Assembly: GCF_016123485.1 (NCBI RefSeq)
Contig: NZ_JADCKQ010000008.1
Coordinates: forward strand, 62,001-126,000
Direction: 5' to 3'
DNA: 64,000 nt
Source: Halocynthiibacter styelae
GTDB lineage: Bacteria; Pseudomonadota; Alphaproteobacteria; Rhodobacterales; Rhodobacteraceae
Numbering within the stretch: the first letter of the stretch is position 1; each line of letters starts with the position of its first letter. Below are positions 53,050 to 63,063 of this stretch, in pieces. Position numbers and translations under genes: made by a program. The notes below the pieces were generated by a model. It was not told where the DNA came from. It did no database searches and was given only the letters and a program-made list of their open reading frames with translations.

Positions 53050-53787
53050 CTACGTGGCGTAATCGTCACCGGTTTCCCGATAGAGCAGTTCTATATTGGG
53101 AACGCTGACGTTTCGGTTTTTTTCAACCGCAATAATGCCTTCACGCTTCAGGGCTGAAATTTGACGGCTGACGGTTTCCAGGGTCAATCCCAGATAATCC
53201 GCCATCGCTTCACGTGTCAGCGGCAGTTCAAAGTTGATTTCGATCCCCAGAGGATCCGCAGTTTTTTCGTGCTGTCGGCGGGCGATGAATGTCAGCAGGC
53301 TTGCGATTTTTTCGCGTGCGGTTTTGCGCCCCAGCAGCAGCAGCCATTCCCGCGCGGAATCCAGTTCATCCAGCGTCATTTCCAACAGACGCTGGCTGAT
53401 ATGCGGGGTTTTCGCAAGCAGGGTCTCAAAGGGGGCAAGGCGGAAACAGCACATGACCACATCGCTGGTCGCTGTCACATCATAAGGCGCGGTTTCACGC
53501 CCCGGACGACCGACAAAATCTGATGGCAACAGAAGACCGGTCATCTGCGTACGCCCGTCTTCCATCGTCTGGGACAGGGCGGCAACCCCTTTGACAACAG
53601 ATCCGACAAATTCCAGTTTATCACCGGCAAAAATAATCGGCTGGCCAGCCTCATAAGTGCGGTAATACTTAACTTTATCAAGCTCTTCCAGTTCCGCGCC
53701 ATTGCAATGGGCACAGACCGCGCGTTCACGGATCGGGCACATATCGCAGGCCCTGGGCCGGATATCCGGTGTCATATTATCCATCAT
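53050..53787 (-). CDS. fnrL: Oxygen-sensing regulator FnrL
   Basis: Crp/Fnr-family activator of 245 residues. The N-terminal cluster C14, C17, C25 and C28 (CDMCPIRERAVCAHC) binds the oxygen-labile 4Fe-4S cluster, with a further candidate Cys in VVMCCF. A cNMP-like barrel, dimer helix and C-terminal helix-turn-helix (LGLTLETVSRQISALKREG) follow; the recognition helix has E-SR as needed for TTGAT sites. Two such boxes are in the neighbouring cco locus. The start is ATG at 53787 or 53784 with AGGA upstream. Confidence 0.95.
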   Translation of the reverse strand: MMDNMTPDIRPRACDMCPIRERAVCAHCNGAELEELDKVKYYRTYEAGQPIIFAGDKLEFVGSVVKGVAALSQTMEDGRTQMTGLLLPSDFVGRPGRETAPYDVTATSDVVMCCFRLAPFETLLAKTPHISQRLLEMTLDELDSAREWLLLLGRKTAREKIASLLTFIARRQHEKTADPLGIEINFELPLTREAMADYLGLTLETVSRQISALKREGIIAVEKNRNVSVPNIELLYRETGDDYAT

Positions 53788-53880
53788 ATGGTCTTGTCCT
53801 GTCGCGCATTTCGGAAACAAGATACTGTTTCACACCCGCCTATAACACGCGGGGCTGATTATGAAATGACATAGATTCCT

Positions 53881-55491
53881 TTAAATCTCAACCGTATCTG
53901 CGGCAGAGAGATCAAACGCCGCAGCCATCAGGGCACGGGTGTATTCGGTTTCCGGCGCCTCAAAGATCTGCTGTGCCTCGCCGCTTTCCACGACATCGCC
54001 ATTGCGCATGACAATCATCTTGTGGCTGAGCGCACGCACAACCTTCAGGTCATGGCTAATGAACAGATAGGCCAGTCCGTATTTCTTCTGAAGATCGCGC
54101 AGAAGGTCCACAATCTGCACCTGAACCGTCATATCAAGAGCAGAGGTCGGTTCATCCAGCACCACAAGTTGCGGACGCAGGATCATGGCACGGGCGATGG
54201 CGATGCGTTGGCGCTGACCACCGGAAAATTCATGCGGGTAGCGGTCCATCATGGATGGATCAAGGCCGACTTCCTGCATGATTTCAGAAACCATTTCCCG
54301 TTTGCCACGTCCATCCGTCATGCCATGCACATCCAGCCCTTCGGCAATGATCTCCATCGCGGACATACGCGGGGACAGCGACCCGAAAGGATCCTGAAAC
54401 ACGATCTGCATATCTTTACGCAGATCCCGCAGGGTTTTGCCCCTGCGCGCGCGAATGTCTTCTCCGAGAAACACAATCGGGCCTTCAGAGCGGATCAGTC
54501 GCATGATCGCAAGGGCAAGGGTCGTTTTCCCCGAACCGGATTCACCCACAATGCCCAGGGTCTCCCCTGCCCGGACGCTGACGCTTGCCGCGTTCACAGC
54601 TTTCACATGCCCCACGGTTTTACGCAGAAGCCCGCGATAGATCGGGAACCAGATGCGCAGATCATCGGTTGAAATGATTTCCTGCGCGTCTGCGTCGACC
54701 GGCACCGGATCGCCCGAAGGTTCGGCTGACAGAAGGGTTTGCGTGTAGGGGTGTTGCGGGTTGGTGAAAATGTCTTCCACCGGGCCGCTTTCAACCACCA
54801 GGCCTTTTTCCATCACATAAACCCGATCCGCAAACCGGCGCACGATTTCAAGGTCATGGGTGATGAACACAAGGCTCATGCCTTCGGACTTCTGAAGATC
54901 GGCCAGCAGTTCCAGGATCTGGGCCTGAATGGTGACGTCAAGCGCGGTTGTCGGCTCGTCCGCGATCAGAAGGTCGGGTTTGTTGGACAGGGCCATGGCA
55001 ATCATCACACGCTGACGCTGGCCGCCGGACAGCTGATGCGGATAGCTGTTCAGGCGGTTTTCAGCGTCGCGAATACCGACCTTGTGCAGCAGTTCCAGAA
55101 TACGAGCGTCTGCTTCAGCACCGCGCAGGCCCTGATGCAGAAGCAGGCTTTCCGCCAGCTGTTTGCGGATTGTGTGCAACGGGTTGAGCGATGTCATCGG
55201 TTCCTGGAAAATGAAACTGATGTCATTGCCGCGGACTTCACGCAGTTTGGCCTCTGACGCTGTCAGCATTTCGTCGCCGCGATAACGCACATTGCCTGTC
55301 ACCTCTGCGCTGTCCGGCAGAAGGCCCACGGTGGAAAGCGCAGACACGGATTTACCGGAACCGGATTCACCGACGATGGCGACGGTTTCACCCTGTTCTA
55401 CATGCCAGGTGACACCTTTCACAGCCCGGGTTTTCTCGCCGTCCTGGGAAAAGCTGACCTCAAGGTTTTCGAGTTCTAAAATCCGGGTCAT
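53881..55491 (-). CDS. yejF: Peptide ABC transporter, dual ATP-binding protein YejF-like
   Basis: A 536-residue fusion of two oligopeptide-type ATP-binding domains. Walker A motifs are GESGSGKSVSAL and GESGSGKTTLAL, signatures are LSGGQRQRVM and FSGGQRQRIA, and Walker B motifs are LLIADEPTTALD and LVVLDEPTSALD. Each domain ends with an oligopeptide-transporter C-terminal segment (FTNPQHPYTQTLLSAEP for the first). It energises the YejBE channel. It overlaps yejE by four bases. Confidence 0.92.
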   Translation of the reverse strand: MTRILELENLEVSFSQDGEKTRAVKGVTWHVEQGETVAIVGESGSGKSVSALSTVGLLPDSAEVTGNVRYRGDEMLTASEAKLREVRGNDISFIFQEPMTSLNPLHTIRKQLAESLLLHQGLRGAEADARILELLHKVGIRDAENRLNSYPHQLSGGQRQRVMIAMALSNKPDLLIADEPTTALDVTIQAQILELLADLQKSEGMSLVFITHDLEIVRRFADRVYVMEKGLVVESGPVEDIFTNPQHPYTQTLLSAEPSGDPVPVDADAQEIISTDDLRIWFPIYRGLLRKTVGHVKAVNAASVSVRAGETLGIVGESGSGKTTLALAIMRLIRSEGPIVFLGEDIRARRGKTLRDLRKDMQIVFQDPFGSLSPRMSAMEIIAEGLDVHGMTDGRGKREMVSEIMQEVGLDPSMMDRYPHEFSGGQRQRIAIARAMILRPQLVVLDEPTSALDMTVQVQIVDLLRDLQKKYGLAYLFISHDLKVVRALSHKMIVMRNGDVVESGEAQQIFEAPETEYTRALMAAAFDLSAADTVEI

Positions 55492-56615
55492 TTAAACGTC
55501 TTTCGCGGATCAAAGGCATCGCGGACACCTTCGAAGATAAACACAAGCAGGGACAGCATCACCGCGTAAACCGTGAAAGCCGTGAAGCCCAGCCATGGGG
55601 CCTGAAGGTTCTGTTTTGCCTGCAATGTCAGCTCGCCCAGGGATGGGGCGGAAGACGGCAGACCGAAGCCCAGGAAATCAAGCGTGGCCAGCGTGGCAAT
55701 CGTTCCAGTGATGATAAACGGCAGGAATGTCAGGGTCGCAACCATGGCGTTCGGCAACATATGGCGGAACATGATCACAGTGTTTGACACGCCCAGCGCT
55801 TTGGCTGCACGAACATATTCAAGGTTTCGCGCCCGCAGAAATTCTGCCCGCACAACGCCCACAAGCGCCGTCCAGCCGAATAGAATTGAGACGAAGATCA
55901 AGAGTGACAGGCTGCGCCCCAGGATCGCGAAAAGAATGATGATCACGTAAAGCGATGGGGTTGCCGACCAGATTTCCAGGATGCGCTGGAAGATCAGATC
56001 CACCCAGCCCCCGAAATATCCCTGAATGGCGCCGGCAAGAATGCCAATGACAGAAGCGATAGAGGTCACCACAAGCGTATAAACAATGGACAGACGGAAC
56101 CCATAGATCACCCGGGCCAACACGTCGCGTTTGGTGTCATCGGTGCCCAGCCAGTTGTTCGCATCCGGTGCAGAAGGTGCGGCACCCGGGATATCGACGA
56201 TGGTGTTGTAGCGATAAGGGATCAGCGGCCAGATAATCCAGCCTTTGTTAATTACTTCGCCTTCAATTTCGCCGTCCTGGGCGTCTTCCAGAATGCCTTC
56301 GGGATCATCCCAGCAGCTTTCCAGCCCGCCCGTAACGATCAGACATTGCACGTCTTCGTATTTATACTGCGCCTCGGTTGGCAGATCACCCCCGAAAGCG
56401 GTTTCCGGGTAGAAGTTGAAGATCGGCATATAGTAGCTGCCATTGTGTTTCATCAAGACCGGTTTGTCGTTGGCGTAGAATTCCGCGAACAGGGATCCGA
56501 TGAACATCACGCTGAAGATAATCAGCGACCAGAAAGCCCGTTTATTGGCGCGGAAGTTGCGCAGGCGGCGTTGGTTCAGCGGGGAGAGGCGCATTTTACG
56601 AGGGGTCTCTGACAT
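55488..56615 (-). CDS. yejE: Peptide ABC transporter permease YejE-like
   Basis: Inner-membrane permease of 375 residues. It has an N-terminal helix, a long periplasmic insertion typical of YejE (YPETAFGGDLPTEAQYKYED), GTDDTKRDVLARVIYGFR, and a five-helix permease core with EYVRAAKALGVSNTVIMFRHMLPNA as the ATPase-contact loop. It pairs with YejB and overlaps it by one base. Confidence 0.92.
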   Translation of the reverse strand: MSETPRKMRLSPLNQRRLRNFRANKRAFWSLIIFSVMFIGSLFAEFYANDKPVLMKHNGSYYMPIFNFYPETAFGGDLPTEAQYKYEDVQCLIVTGGLESCWDDPEGILEDAQDGEIEGEVINKGWIIWPLIPYRYNTIVDIPGAAPSAPDANNWLGTDDTKRDVLARVIYGFRLSIVYTLVVTSIASVIGILAGAIQGYFGGWVDLIFQRILEIWSATPSLYVIIILFAILGRSLSLLIFVSILFGWTALVGVVRAEFLRARNLEYVRAAKALGVSNTVIMFRHMLPNAMVATLTFLPFIITGTIATLATLDFLGFGLPSSAPSLGELTLQAKQNLQAPWLGFTAFTVYAVMLSLLVFIFEGVRDAFDPRKTFK

Positions 56616-57694
56616 CAGGTTTTCCTCGATTCAAAGTCGATCCGCGGATCAATGAAGACATACATCAGATCAGAAATGATCCCGACGATGAGCCCCAGAA
56701 GACTGAAAGCAAACAGCGTACCGAAGACCACGGGATAGTCGCGGGAAACCACGGCTTCGAACCCAAGGCGGCCAATGCCATCCAGCGAGAAGAGGTTTTC
56801 AATAATCACGGAGCTGCCAAAAAAGACGCCAACAAAAACAGACGGGAAGCTGGCGATCACCAGGAGCATCGCGTTGCGGAAGATATGGCCATACAGTACC
56901 TGACCTTCCGACAGACCTTTGGCGCGCGCCGTGACCACATATTGTTTGCGGATTTCATCCAGGAAGGAATTTTTCGTCAACAGTGTCAGGGTCGCAAAGC
57001 TGGAAATCGTCGTGGCGATCACAGGCAGGGCAATATGCCAGAAGTAATCACCAATCTGGCCAAGCAGGCTGAGATCTTCGAACCCTTCAGACGTCAGACC
57101 ACGCAGGGGGAAGATCTTCCAGTAAGACCCGCCCGCAAACAGAACCAGCAATAGGATCGCAAAGAGAAACCCCGGGATCGCATAGGCGACGATGATCACG
57201 CCAGACGTCCAGGTGTCAAAACTGCTGCCATCCCGCACGGCTTTGCGGATGCCCAGCGGGATCGAAATGATATACGCGATCAGCGTGGACCAGAGGCCAA
57301 GGGTGATAGACACCGGCAGTTTTTCAATCACCAGATCCGTAACAGAGATCGAGCGGAAGTAGCTTTCGCCAAAATCAAAGCGGATATAATCCCACATCAT
57401 ATTCAGGAAACGGATGTGCGCGGGCTTATCAAAGCCGAACTGGACCTCAAGTTCTTTGATGAAATCTTCCGGCAAGCCACGGGAACCGGCGTAAGATTCA
57501 CCGTCCGACGTATCAATCCCCGCGTCCCCGCCACCAGCGATGGTTTCAAAGGCGTCGCCGCCCCCGTCCATCTGGGCAAGGATCTGTTCAATCGGCCCGC
57601 CGGGCACGAACTGGATCAGCGCAAAGTTGATGATCATAATGCCAACAAGCGTTGGGATGATCAGCAGAAGCCGCCTGAGAATATATGCGCCCAT
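56615..57694 (-). CDS. yejB: Peptide ABC transporter permease YejB-like
   Basis: Inner-membrane permease of 359 residues. The N-terminus [20 protein letters not shown] and the ATPase-contact loop [20 protein letters not shown] are typical of the DppB/YejB group; the insert of about 60 residues after the first helix is YejB-like. GGAGG precedes the ATG. Such systems take up peptides and, in E. coli, microcin C. Confidence 0.92.
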   Translation of the reverse strand: MGAYILRRLLLIIPTLVGIMIINFALIQFVPGGPIEQILAQMDGGGDAFETIAGGGDAGIDTSDGESYAGSRGLPEDFIKELEVQFGFDKPAHIRFLNMMWDYIRFDFGESYFRSISVTDLVIEKLPVSITLGLWSTLIAYIISIPLGIRKAVRDGSSFDTWTSGVIIVAYAIPGFLFAILLLVLFAGGSYWKIFPLRGLTSEGFEDLSLLGQIGDYFWHIALPVIATTISSFATLTLLTKNSFLDEIRKQYVVTARAKGLSEGQVLYGHIFRNAMLLVIASFPSVFVGVFFGSSVIIENLFSLDGIGRLGFEAVVSRDYPVVFGTLFAFSLLGLIVGIISDLMYVFIDPRIDFESRKT

Positions 57695-57722
57695 TGGGGG
57701 GATGCCTCCTGTTTACGGCCTG

Positions 57723-59609
57723 TTACTGGAAGGCACCGGCGGCTTCAAGCTCTGCCGCGCGATCTGCATTGAACCACCAGAAATCGAGATACCCCAGATC
57801 AAAGGGCGGCAGCGGATCGGGGTGTTCATACATGTCGTAATAAGCGACGGTATGAGAATCTTTGTACCATTGAGGCACCCAGAATTTTTCAGCCCGCAGC
57901 ACACGATCAAGCGCGCGCACGGCAGTGACCAATTCTTCTTCGGTTTGTGCGCGGGTAATGTGACCAATCAGAGCATCAATCGCCGGGCTGTGTATGCCTG
58001 ACTTGTTAAAAACTGACGTCATAGCGGTTTCGGAGCCGAAAAACTGCTTGAGGTTGTCACTCGGGAACCAACTCATTGGATAAGAGTAAGTAATAAAGTC
58101 GTAGTCATGCTTGCGTTCTCTGTCAGTCGCCTGTGCATTATCAACACGGTTGTATTCCGCATTCACGCCCAATGCCCGCAGGTTTTCAAGGTATGGATTC
58201 AGGATGCGATCAAAGCTGGGGCTATCGTTCAGAAACTCAATTGTCAGAAGTTCACCCGCAGCATTGCGGCGCATACCCCTGTCATCCACAGTCCAGCCAG
58301 CGTCATCCAACAGACGGGAAGCGGCACGCAGATTACGACGATCCAGCTGACGTGTCCCTGACGCCGGTGCAAGAGCAGCTTCCTGATCAAGGACACCATC
58401 CGGCAAATGTTCGGCAAGGGGTTCGAGCAAAGCAAGTTCAGCCTCAGACGGCAATCCTGTTGCCTCCCGGTCTGAATTTTCCCAGAAGGAATTCACACGT
58501 TCATACAGCCCGTAAAACAGGGTTTCATTGGACCATTCAAAATTGAACATCATGCCAATCGCTTCGCGCACACGCTGATCTTCGAATGGTTCCTGGCGCA
58601 TATTGAAATTAAAGGACTGAGCCTGCCCCATATCCCCATTTGGAAGTGATACTTTGTTGATCCAAGCCCGATCCATTGCCGGGAAGTCATAGCCTGTAGC
58701 CCAGATCCTGGAGGAAGCTTCATTGCGGAACGTATAGCTGCCACCTTTGAAGCCTTCAAAAGCGGCCTGGTAATCTGCGTAATATTCCACACGGATATGG
58801 TCAAAATTGTTGCGCCCGATGTTCATCGGCAGATCTGCACCCCAGTAATCCGCGCGGCGGCGATAAGTGATAGACTGACCAACATCGAGTTCATCCAGTT
58901 CATAGGAACCAGATCCCAGCAACGGTGTCAGGCTGCTTTCTTCAAGATCCAGACCTTCTGCTTCGTAGTGCGCCTTGGAAAACACCGGCAGACCACCGAC
59001 CGTCTGCGGCAGATCGCGGGTCGGGATCCCTTCGTGGAAAGTGAATTTTACGCGATGGGTATCAAGGACTTCGGCGCTGGCCACCTGTTGAGACAGTACG
59101 GCACGATAGCTGGGAAGACCTTTGGTTACGAATGTTTCATAGGTGAAAACAACATCTTCTGCGGTCACCGTGGAGCCATCGGCAAAACGCGCCTCGGGGC
59201 GCATATTGAAGATGACCCAGCTGCGGTCTTCCGGGTACTCCAGGCTTTCGGCCAGCAGGCCATAAGACGCCCCCTGTTCATCGGCTGTGCTGGTCAGAAG
59301 GCTTTCAAGGCCGATATTGGCCAGCCCGCCTGCGCGCCCCTTGGTGGAATAGGGGTTCATTGAATCAAAGGAACCGAACCCCCAGATCGAAATCTCGCCG
59401 CCTTTGGGGGCTTCGGGGTTTACATAGGGCAGATGGGTGTAGTCCGCGGGCAGGGCCAGATTGCCGAAGGTGGAAATCCCGTGGGAGGTGATCACATCCT
59501 CAGATTTCGCAGGCAGGGCCAGTGCCGCCATGGCAAGCGTTGCAAAGGCAAATCCCAGCAGTTTGTTTCCGTCCTGCTTCAACGCGCGTGTGGCGATCTT
59601 GGCGTTCAT
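57723..59609 (-). CDS. yejA: Periplasmic peptide-binding protein YejA-like
   Basis: SBP-family-5 solute-binding protein of 628 residues. Residues 1-36 form an export signal (LLGFAFATLAMAALALPAKS). Family stretches are GISTFGNLALPADYTHLPYVNP, ARFADGSTVTAEDVVFTYE in pieces and NFNMRQEPFEDQRVREAIG. It hands peptides to YejBE. AGGGAGAGG precedes the ATG. The yejA-B-E-F order suggests one operon. Confidence 0.92.
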   Translation of the reverse strand: MNAKIATRALKQDGNKLLGFAFATLAMAALALPAKSEDVITSHGISTFGNLALPADYTHLPYVNPEAPKGGEISIWGFGSFDSMNPYSTKGRAGGLANIGLESLLTSTADEQGASYGLLAESLEYPEDRSWVIFNMRPEARFADGSTVTAEDVVFTYETFVTKGLPSYRAVLSQQVASAEVLDTHRVKFTFHEGIPTRDLPQTVGGLPVFSKAHYEAEGLDLEESSLTPLLGSGSYELDELDVGQSITYRRRADYWGADLPMNIGRNNFDHIRVEYYADYQAAFEGFKGGSYTFRNEASSRIWATGYDFPAMDRAWINKVSLPNGDMGQAQSFNFNMRQEPFEDQRVREAIGMMFNFEWSNETLFYGLYERVNSFWENSDREATGLPSEAELALLEPLAEHLPDGVLDQEAALAPASGTRQLDRRNLRAASRLLDDAGWTVDDRGMRRNAAGELLTIEFLNDSPSFDRILNPYLENLRALGVNAEYNRVDNAQATDRERKHDYDFITYSYPMSWFPSDNLKQFFGSETAMTSVFNKSGIHSPAIDALIGHITRAQTEEELVTAVRALDRVLRAEKFWVPQWYKDSHTVAYYDMYEHPDPLPPFDLGYLDFWWFNADRAAELEAAGAFQ

Positions 59610-59733
59610 CTGCCTCTCCCTGCTGGTTTTTATTCAATTTAGTTAAAACCCATCCTGATTACGAGGCAATAACAATCAAGTTGATAATCTGTGAACACTG
59701 CGTGTTGTGCGTGAAATCGCCTGCAACGGAATC

Positions 59734-59760
59734 AAAAAACCGCCCCGGAGGGCGGCTTTT
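59734..59760 (-). terminator. Intrinsic terminator after the cytochrome c gene
   Basis: CCGCCC-cgga-GGGCGG (59740-59755) with six A before it on the + strand, which gives a U-run on the - strand transcript of the cytochrome gene that ends at 59782. It separates that gene from yejA. Confidence 0.9.
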
Positions 59761-59781
59761 CATAATAACAGGTCACTCAGA

Positions 59782-60309
59782 TCAGTTGAGTGTTGCCAGC
59801 CATGCGATGATGTTTGCACGATCCGCATCTTTTGGCAGACCGTTGAAGGACATTGCAGTCCCTGGTGCATAGCCTTTCGGGCTTTCCAGGAACGCGTTCA
59901 GGGCGTCGATATCCCAGCTGCCTTCCAGACCGGTCAGAGCGCCGGAGAAGCCGAAGCCTTCTTCAACAGCGATACCGCGATCCACAACACCAAAGAGGGA
60001 TGGGCCTGTGCCGTTTACGCCTGGCTCAACAGAGTGGCAGCTGCGGCATTTGTTGAACACGCGTTCACCCTTGCCGATGTCCGCTTCTGCAACCAGTGTT
60101 GCGAAATCAACTTCTTCGACTTCTTCACCACCGTGGCTGTCGCCGGCTTCGATCGGATAGGCATCCGCATGCGCTTCACCATGACCGCCGTGCGCATCAG
60201 GACCGCCAGTGTGATACAGGCCTTCTGCCGCCCATTTACCGAGAAGAAAGATCAGGAAAGCGCCACAGAAGCCGCCGAGGATCTTGGTGAAAGTCATAGT
60301 GTCGAACAT
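59782..60309 (-). CDS. Membrane-anchored cytochrome c (CycM/cytochrome cy-like)
   Basis: A 175-residue protein with an uncleaved N-terminal membrane helix (ILGGFCGAFLIFLLGKWAA), a His/Gly/Asp/Glu-rich linker of about 45 residues, and a class I cytochrome c domain. The haem motif is CRSCH and the Met ligand lies in PGTAMSFNG. Such anchored cytochromes link the bc1 complex to terminal oxidases such as cbb3. It is divergent from pheA. Confidence 0.9.
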   Translation of the reverse strand: MFDTMTFTKILGGFCGAFLIFLLGKWAAEGLYHTGGPDAHGGHGEAHADAYPIEAGDSHGGEEVEEVDFATLVAEADIGKGERVFNKCRSCHSVEPGVNGTGPSLFGVVDRGIAVEEGFGFSGALTGLEGSWDIDALNAFLESPKGYAPGTAMSFNGLPKDADRANIIAWLATLN

Positions 60310-60467
60310 ATCGCTTTTCCGTTTTGGATGTCGCTAATACCGTGCCGGACGGGGTTTCAGCCTATCTATCCGCTTCCCCTGGTGTGACGCAAGATGTAGT
60401 TTGTGCGACGAACCGCCCCTTTCGTGAAAAATGTGGCGGAAAACGGATCTGAAACAGGACAATAGTG

Positions 60468-61310
60468 ATGAAAACAGGGAAAATCGCATTCCAGGGCGCA
60501 TTGGGCGCCTATTCCCACGAAGCCTGCGTGAACGCACGCCCGAATCTTGATCCCCTACCCTGTCAGACCTTTGAAGACGTGATTGCGGCCGTGAACAGCG
60601 GAAAAGCCGATCTTGGCATGCTGCCGATTGACAATTCCACCTATGGCCGTGTTGCAGATATGCACCGTTTATTGCCTGACAGCGGGCTGCATATCGTTGA
60701 TGAAACTTTTGTCCGTGTGCGTATCAGCCTGCTGGCACCGGAAGGTGTTGCGCTGGAGGACATTCATACAGTGCGCGCCCATCTTGTGCTGTTGCCGCAA
60801 TCCGCAGCGTTTCTGAAAGCACATAACATTGAAGGTATTGCTGCGGTGGACAGTGCCGGCGCCGCTGAAGATCTGGCCCGGAACAAAACACCAGGTGAAG
60901 GTGTGCTTGCGTCATCCCTGGCCGGGAAAATTCACGGATTGAATATTCTGGCGGAAGGTCTGGAAGACTACGGCCACAACACCACCCGTTTTGTTGTGAT
61001 GGGGCGTGAGGCCGATACCACCCGCCGGGGCGATGCCGGAATGGGCATGGTCACAAGCTTTATTTTCCGCGTCCGCAATATTCCGGCAGCGCTTTATAAG
61101 GCGATGGGTGGCTTTGCGACAAACGGCGTCAACATGACCAAGCTGGAAAGCTATATGGTTGACGGGTCTTTCATGGCGACGCGATTTTATGCTGAAATTG
61201 AAGGCCATCCGGATGACGACGGTGTGCGCCGTGCGATGGAAGAGCTGCAGTATTTCACATCAGAGCTGATTCTTCTGGGATCCTATCCCGCCGCACAGAA
61301 ACGTCACTGA
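60468..61310 (+). CDS. pheA: Prephenate dehydratase
   Basis: Makes phenylpyruvate from prephenate in phenylalanine synthesis. The 280-residue protein is monofunctional: an N-terminal catalytic domain (IAFQGALGAYSHEAC, the Thr-Arg-Phe motif NTTRFVVMG) and a C-terminal ACT domain (NMTKLESYMVDGSFMATRFY) for feedback by phenylalanine. There is no chorismate mutase part. AGGA eight bases upstream supports the ATG at 60468 over a GTG at 60465. Confidence 0.95.
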   Translation: MKTGKIAFQGALGAYSHEACVNARPNLDPLPCQTFEDVIAAVNSGKADLGMLPIDNSTYGRVADMHRLLPDSGLHIVDETFVRVRISLLAPEGVALEDIHTVRAHLVLLPQSAAFLKAHNIEGIAAVDSAGAAEDLARNKTPGEGVLASSLAGKIHGLNILAEGLEDYGHNTTRFVVMGREADTTRRGDAGMGMVTSFIFRVRNIPAALYKAMGGFATNGVNMTKLESYMVDGSFMATRFYAEIEGHPDDDGVRRAMEELQYFTSELILLGSYPAAQKRH

Positions 61311-61313
61311 GCT

Positions 61314-61332
61314 GCCGGGCGCACTGCCCGGC
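61314..61332. terminator. Hairpin between pheA and the SRPBCC gene
   Basis: GCCGGGC-gcact-GCCCGGC is a perfect 7-bp stem four bases after the pheA stop. No T-run follows on the + strand, so it may act with Rho or as a 3' end structure for the two convergent genes. Confidence 0.5.
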
Positions 61333-61344
61333 AAAAGCACAGCT

Positions 61345-61809
61345 TCAGACCTGTTCAACTTCTTCTTCAAGGCGCAACCCGAAGTCAGACAATCGTTTCT
61401 TAAGCTTCCTGTTCAGACTGCCTTTTGCCAGCTTCAGTGACTGGATCAGAAGGCGCCCGCCCATCGTTTTAGGCCGGGTATCAATTGCAACGTGAATCCG
61501 GGTACGGTTGCGGGCAAGGGACACGAATTCCGTGACCACTTCGGAACGCACACCTGCCCCTTCGATAACATAGATAACGCTGTCAGGGGCGTCGCACCCG
61601 ACAAGTTCCACCTGAAGATCCCGGGCGCGTCCACGCAATTTAACCCTGACATCCCAGCCCAGCTGTGCACCTGGCTGCGTCAAAACAGACCGTCGCGTCA
61701 CCTCGACACCGCGTTCAAGGGCAGCCCTTTCAATGGCAGCGAAATCTGAACACCTTGCAAATACGCCTTCAACCGGAGCTTCCAGGTCATGCTTCGCCGT
61801 AAATTTCAT
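61345..61809 (-). CDS. SRPBCC-family protein
   Basis: A 154-residue protein that fits the START-like ligand-binding SRPBCC fold: MKFTAKHDLEAPVEGVFARCSD at the start is the usual first strand and helix, followed by antiparallel strands and a long C-terminal helix (GGRLLIQSLKLAKGSLNRKL in pieces). No catalytic residues can be named. The ligand is unknown. It follows nudC on the same strand. Confidence 0.78.
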   Translation of the reverse strand: MKFTAKHDLEAPVEGVFARCSDFAAIERAALERGVEVTRRSVLTQPGAQLGWDVRVKLRGRARDLQVELVGCDAPDSVIYVIEGAGVRSEVVTEFVSLARNRTRIHVAIDTRPKTMGGRLLIQSLKLAKGSLNRKLKKRLSDFGLRLEEEVEQV

Positions 61810-61841
61810 TTCTCACCACTTCTTTAAAAAACACGATCAGG

Positions 61842-62810
61842 TTACTTTAACGTATCTGACAGCCAGTGAAACAAAATAAAATGCGCAATTGCGCCTTCCC
61901 GTGCAGGCAGAATTTCCGGGTGCTCCCCGCGCATCGCTTTTGCCATCTCTTCCCGAGAGATCCACCTGGCATCTTCGATCTCAGACGGGTCTATCTTTAT
62001 ATCCCTGCTGGTCGCTTCGCCCGCACACCCAAACATAAGCGATGAAGGAAAAGCCCAGGGCTGACTGGCCAGATATGAGACAGGGCCAACGGTAATCCCC
62101 GCTTCTTCGTTAACTTCACGCCGAACGGCGGCTTCAAGCGTTTCGCCGGGTTCGACAAAGCCCGCAAGCAAAGAATACATACCTTCCGGCCAACCGGGGC
62201 TGCGACCGATCAGAACATCGTTCCCATGCGTGATCAGCATAATCACAACCGGATCAGTCCGCGGAAAATGCGGGGTTTTGCAGGACGGACAGTTTCTCTG
62301 CCAGCCGCTTTCCGCCATCTCACTTTTCGTGCCACATTTCGCACAGAACTGATGGCTTTCATGCCAGGAAAAAAGTGCCTTAGCTGTGGCCAGAACTTCT
62401 GCATCCGTTGCAGACAGTTGTGTCATCACACTGCGCAATTCCCGAAAACCTGCCCCGTCTGGCACGTTTGGGTGCGTATAGACTGTTGTATCGTGAAACT
62501 TGCTGAAACTATCTGCATCAAAATCATCCGGCACCCACGAAGAGATGTCTATTGCAAAGCAGCTGTATTCCCCGTCAAAGCCAAGAAATACCGGGGAGTC
62601 CTGCCCATGTTGGAACAAGTCATGCGTGACAGGAAGAGAAACGGACCGGACAGCTGGCGTATCTGACACCAGAACACGCCCGCGCCACAGAGGAAATACC
62701 TTCGCCTTTGCACCATTCAGATGGCCCGCGATGACATCAGCCTGCCCCCGCAATTCAGCAGAACGATCAAGACAACCGCCCCCGAAGGTCACAGTTTCAG
62801 CGTGTTTCAT
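61842..62810 (-). CDS. nudC: NAD(H) pyrophosphatase / deNADding Nudix hydrolase NudC
   Basis: Splits NADH to NMNH and AMP and removes NAD caps from RNA. The 322-residue protein has the NudC order: N-terminal domain, a zinc ribbon (CAKCGTKSEMAESGWQRNCPSC in two CxxC pairs), then the Nudix box GFVEPGETLEAAVRREVNEE followed by AGI. SQPWAFPSSLM is the NudC-specific SQPWPFPxS motif. GGAG supports the ATG at 62810; the longer open frame to 63095 has no such support. Confidence 0.94.
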   Translation of the reverse strand: MKHAETVTFGGGCLDRSAELRGQADVIAGHLNGAKAKVFPLWRGRVLVSDTPAVRSVSLPVTHDLFQHGQDSPVFLGFDGEYSCFAIDISSWVPDDFDADSFSKFHDTTVYTHPNVPDGAGFRELRSVMTQLSATDAEVLATAKALFSWHESHQFCAKCGTKSEMAESGWQRNCPSCKTPHFPRTDPVVIMLITHGNDVLIGRSPGWPEGMYSLLAGFVEPGETLEAAVRREVNEEAGITVGPVSYLASQPWAFPSSLMFGCAGEATSRDIKIDPSEIEDARWISREEMAKAMRGEHPEILPAREGAIAHFILFHWLSDTLK

Positions 62811-62908
62811 AACGGTCTCCGGTATTGTGGGTTTGTTTGTAAGATCGCCTGCTCTCTGACTGACATGATCACCCGAAGTTCGCAACTGCCTGAATATCAA
62901 TTTACAAT

Positions 62909-62938
62909 CCAGGGTTGATTTTTGATTGAATTCCCTGG
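62909..62938. other. Inverted repeat in the nudC / nucleotidase divergent gap
   Basis: CCAGGG and CCCTGG arms (62909-62914 and 62933-62938) flank an AT-rich centre with TTGATTTTTGATTGAA. It is the only structure I see in the 253-base gap. The centre looks somewhat like an FNR site but has wrong spacing. Confidence 0.3.
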
Positions 62939-63063
62939 CAACGTACAAAACATTGGAATGCCAGAAATTCTTTCGCAGAGCTCTGTGCCCATGAACCCGA
63001 TAGCAATCAGTGCCGATGTTCCCCCTGAACCAATCCGTAGTCCCTGGAGCAACCACGTTGAAT

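Noticed and set aside
62915-62930. FNR-like sequence TTGATTTTTGATTGAA in the nudC gap
   Set aside because: The second half-site is not in the ATCAA orientation at 4-base spacing.
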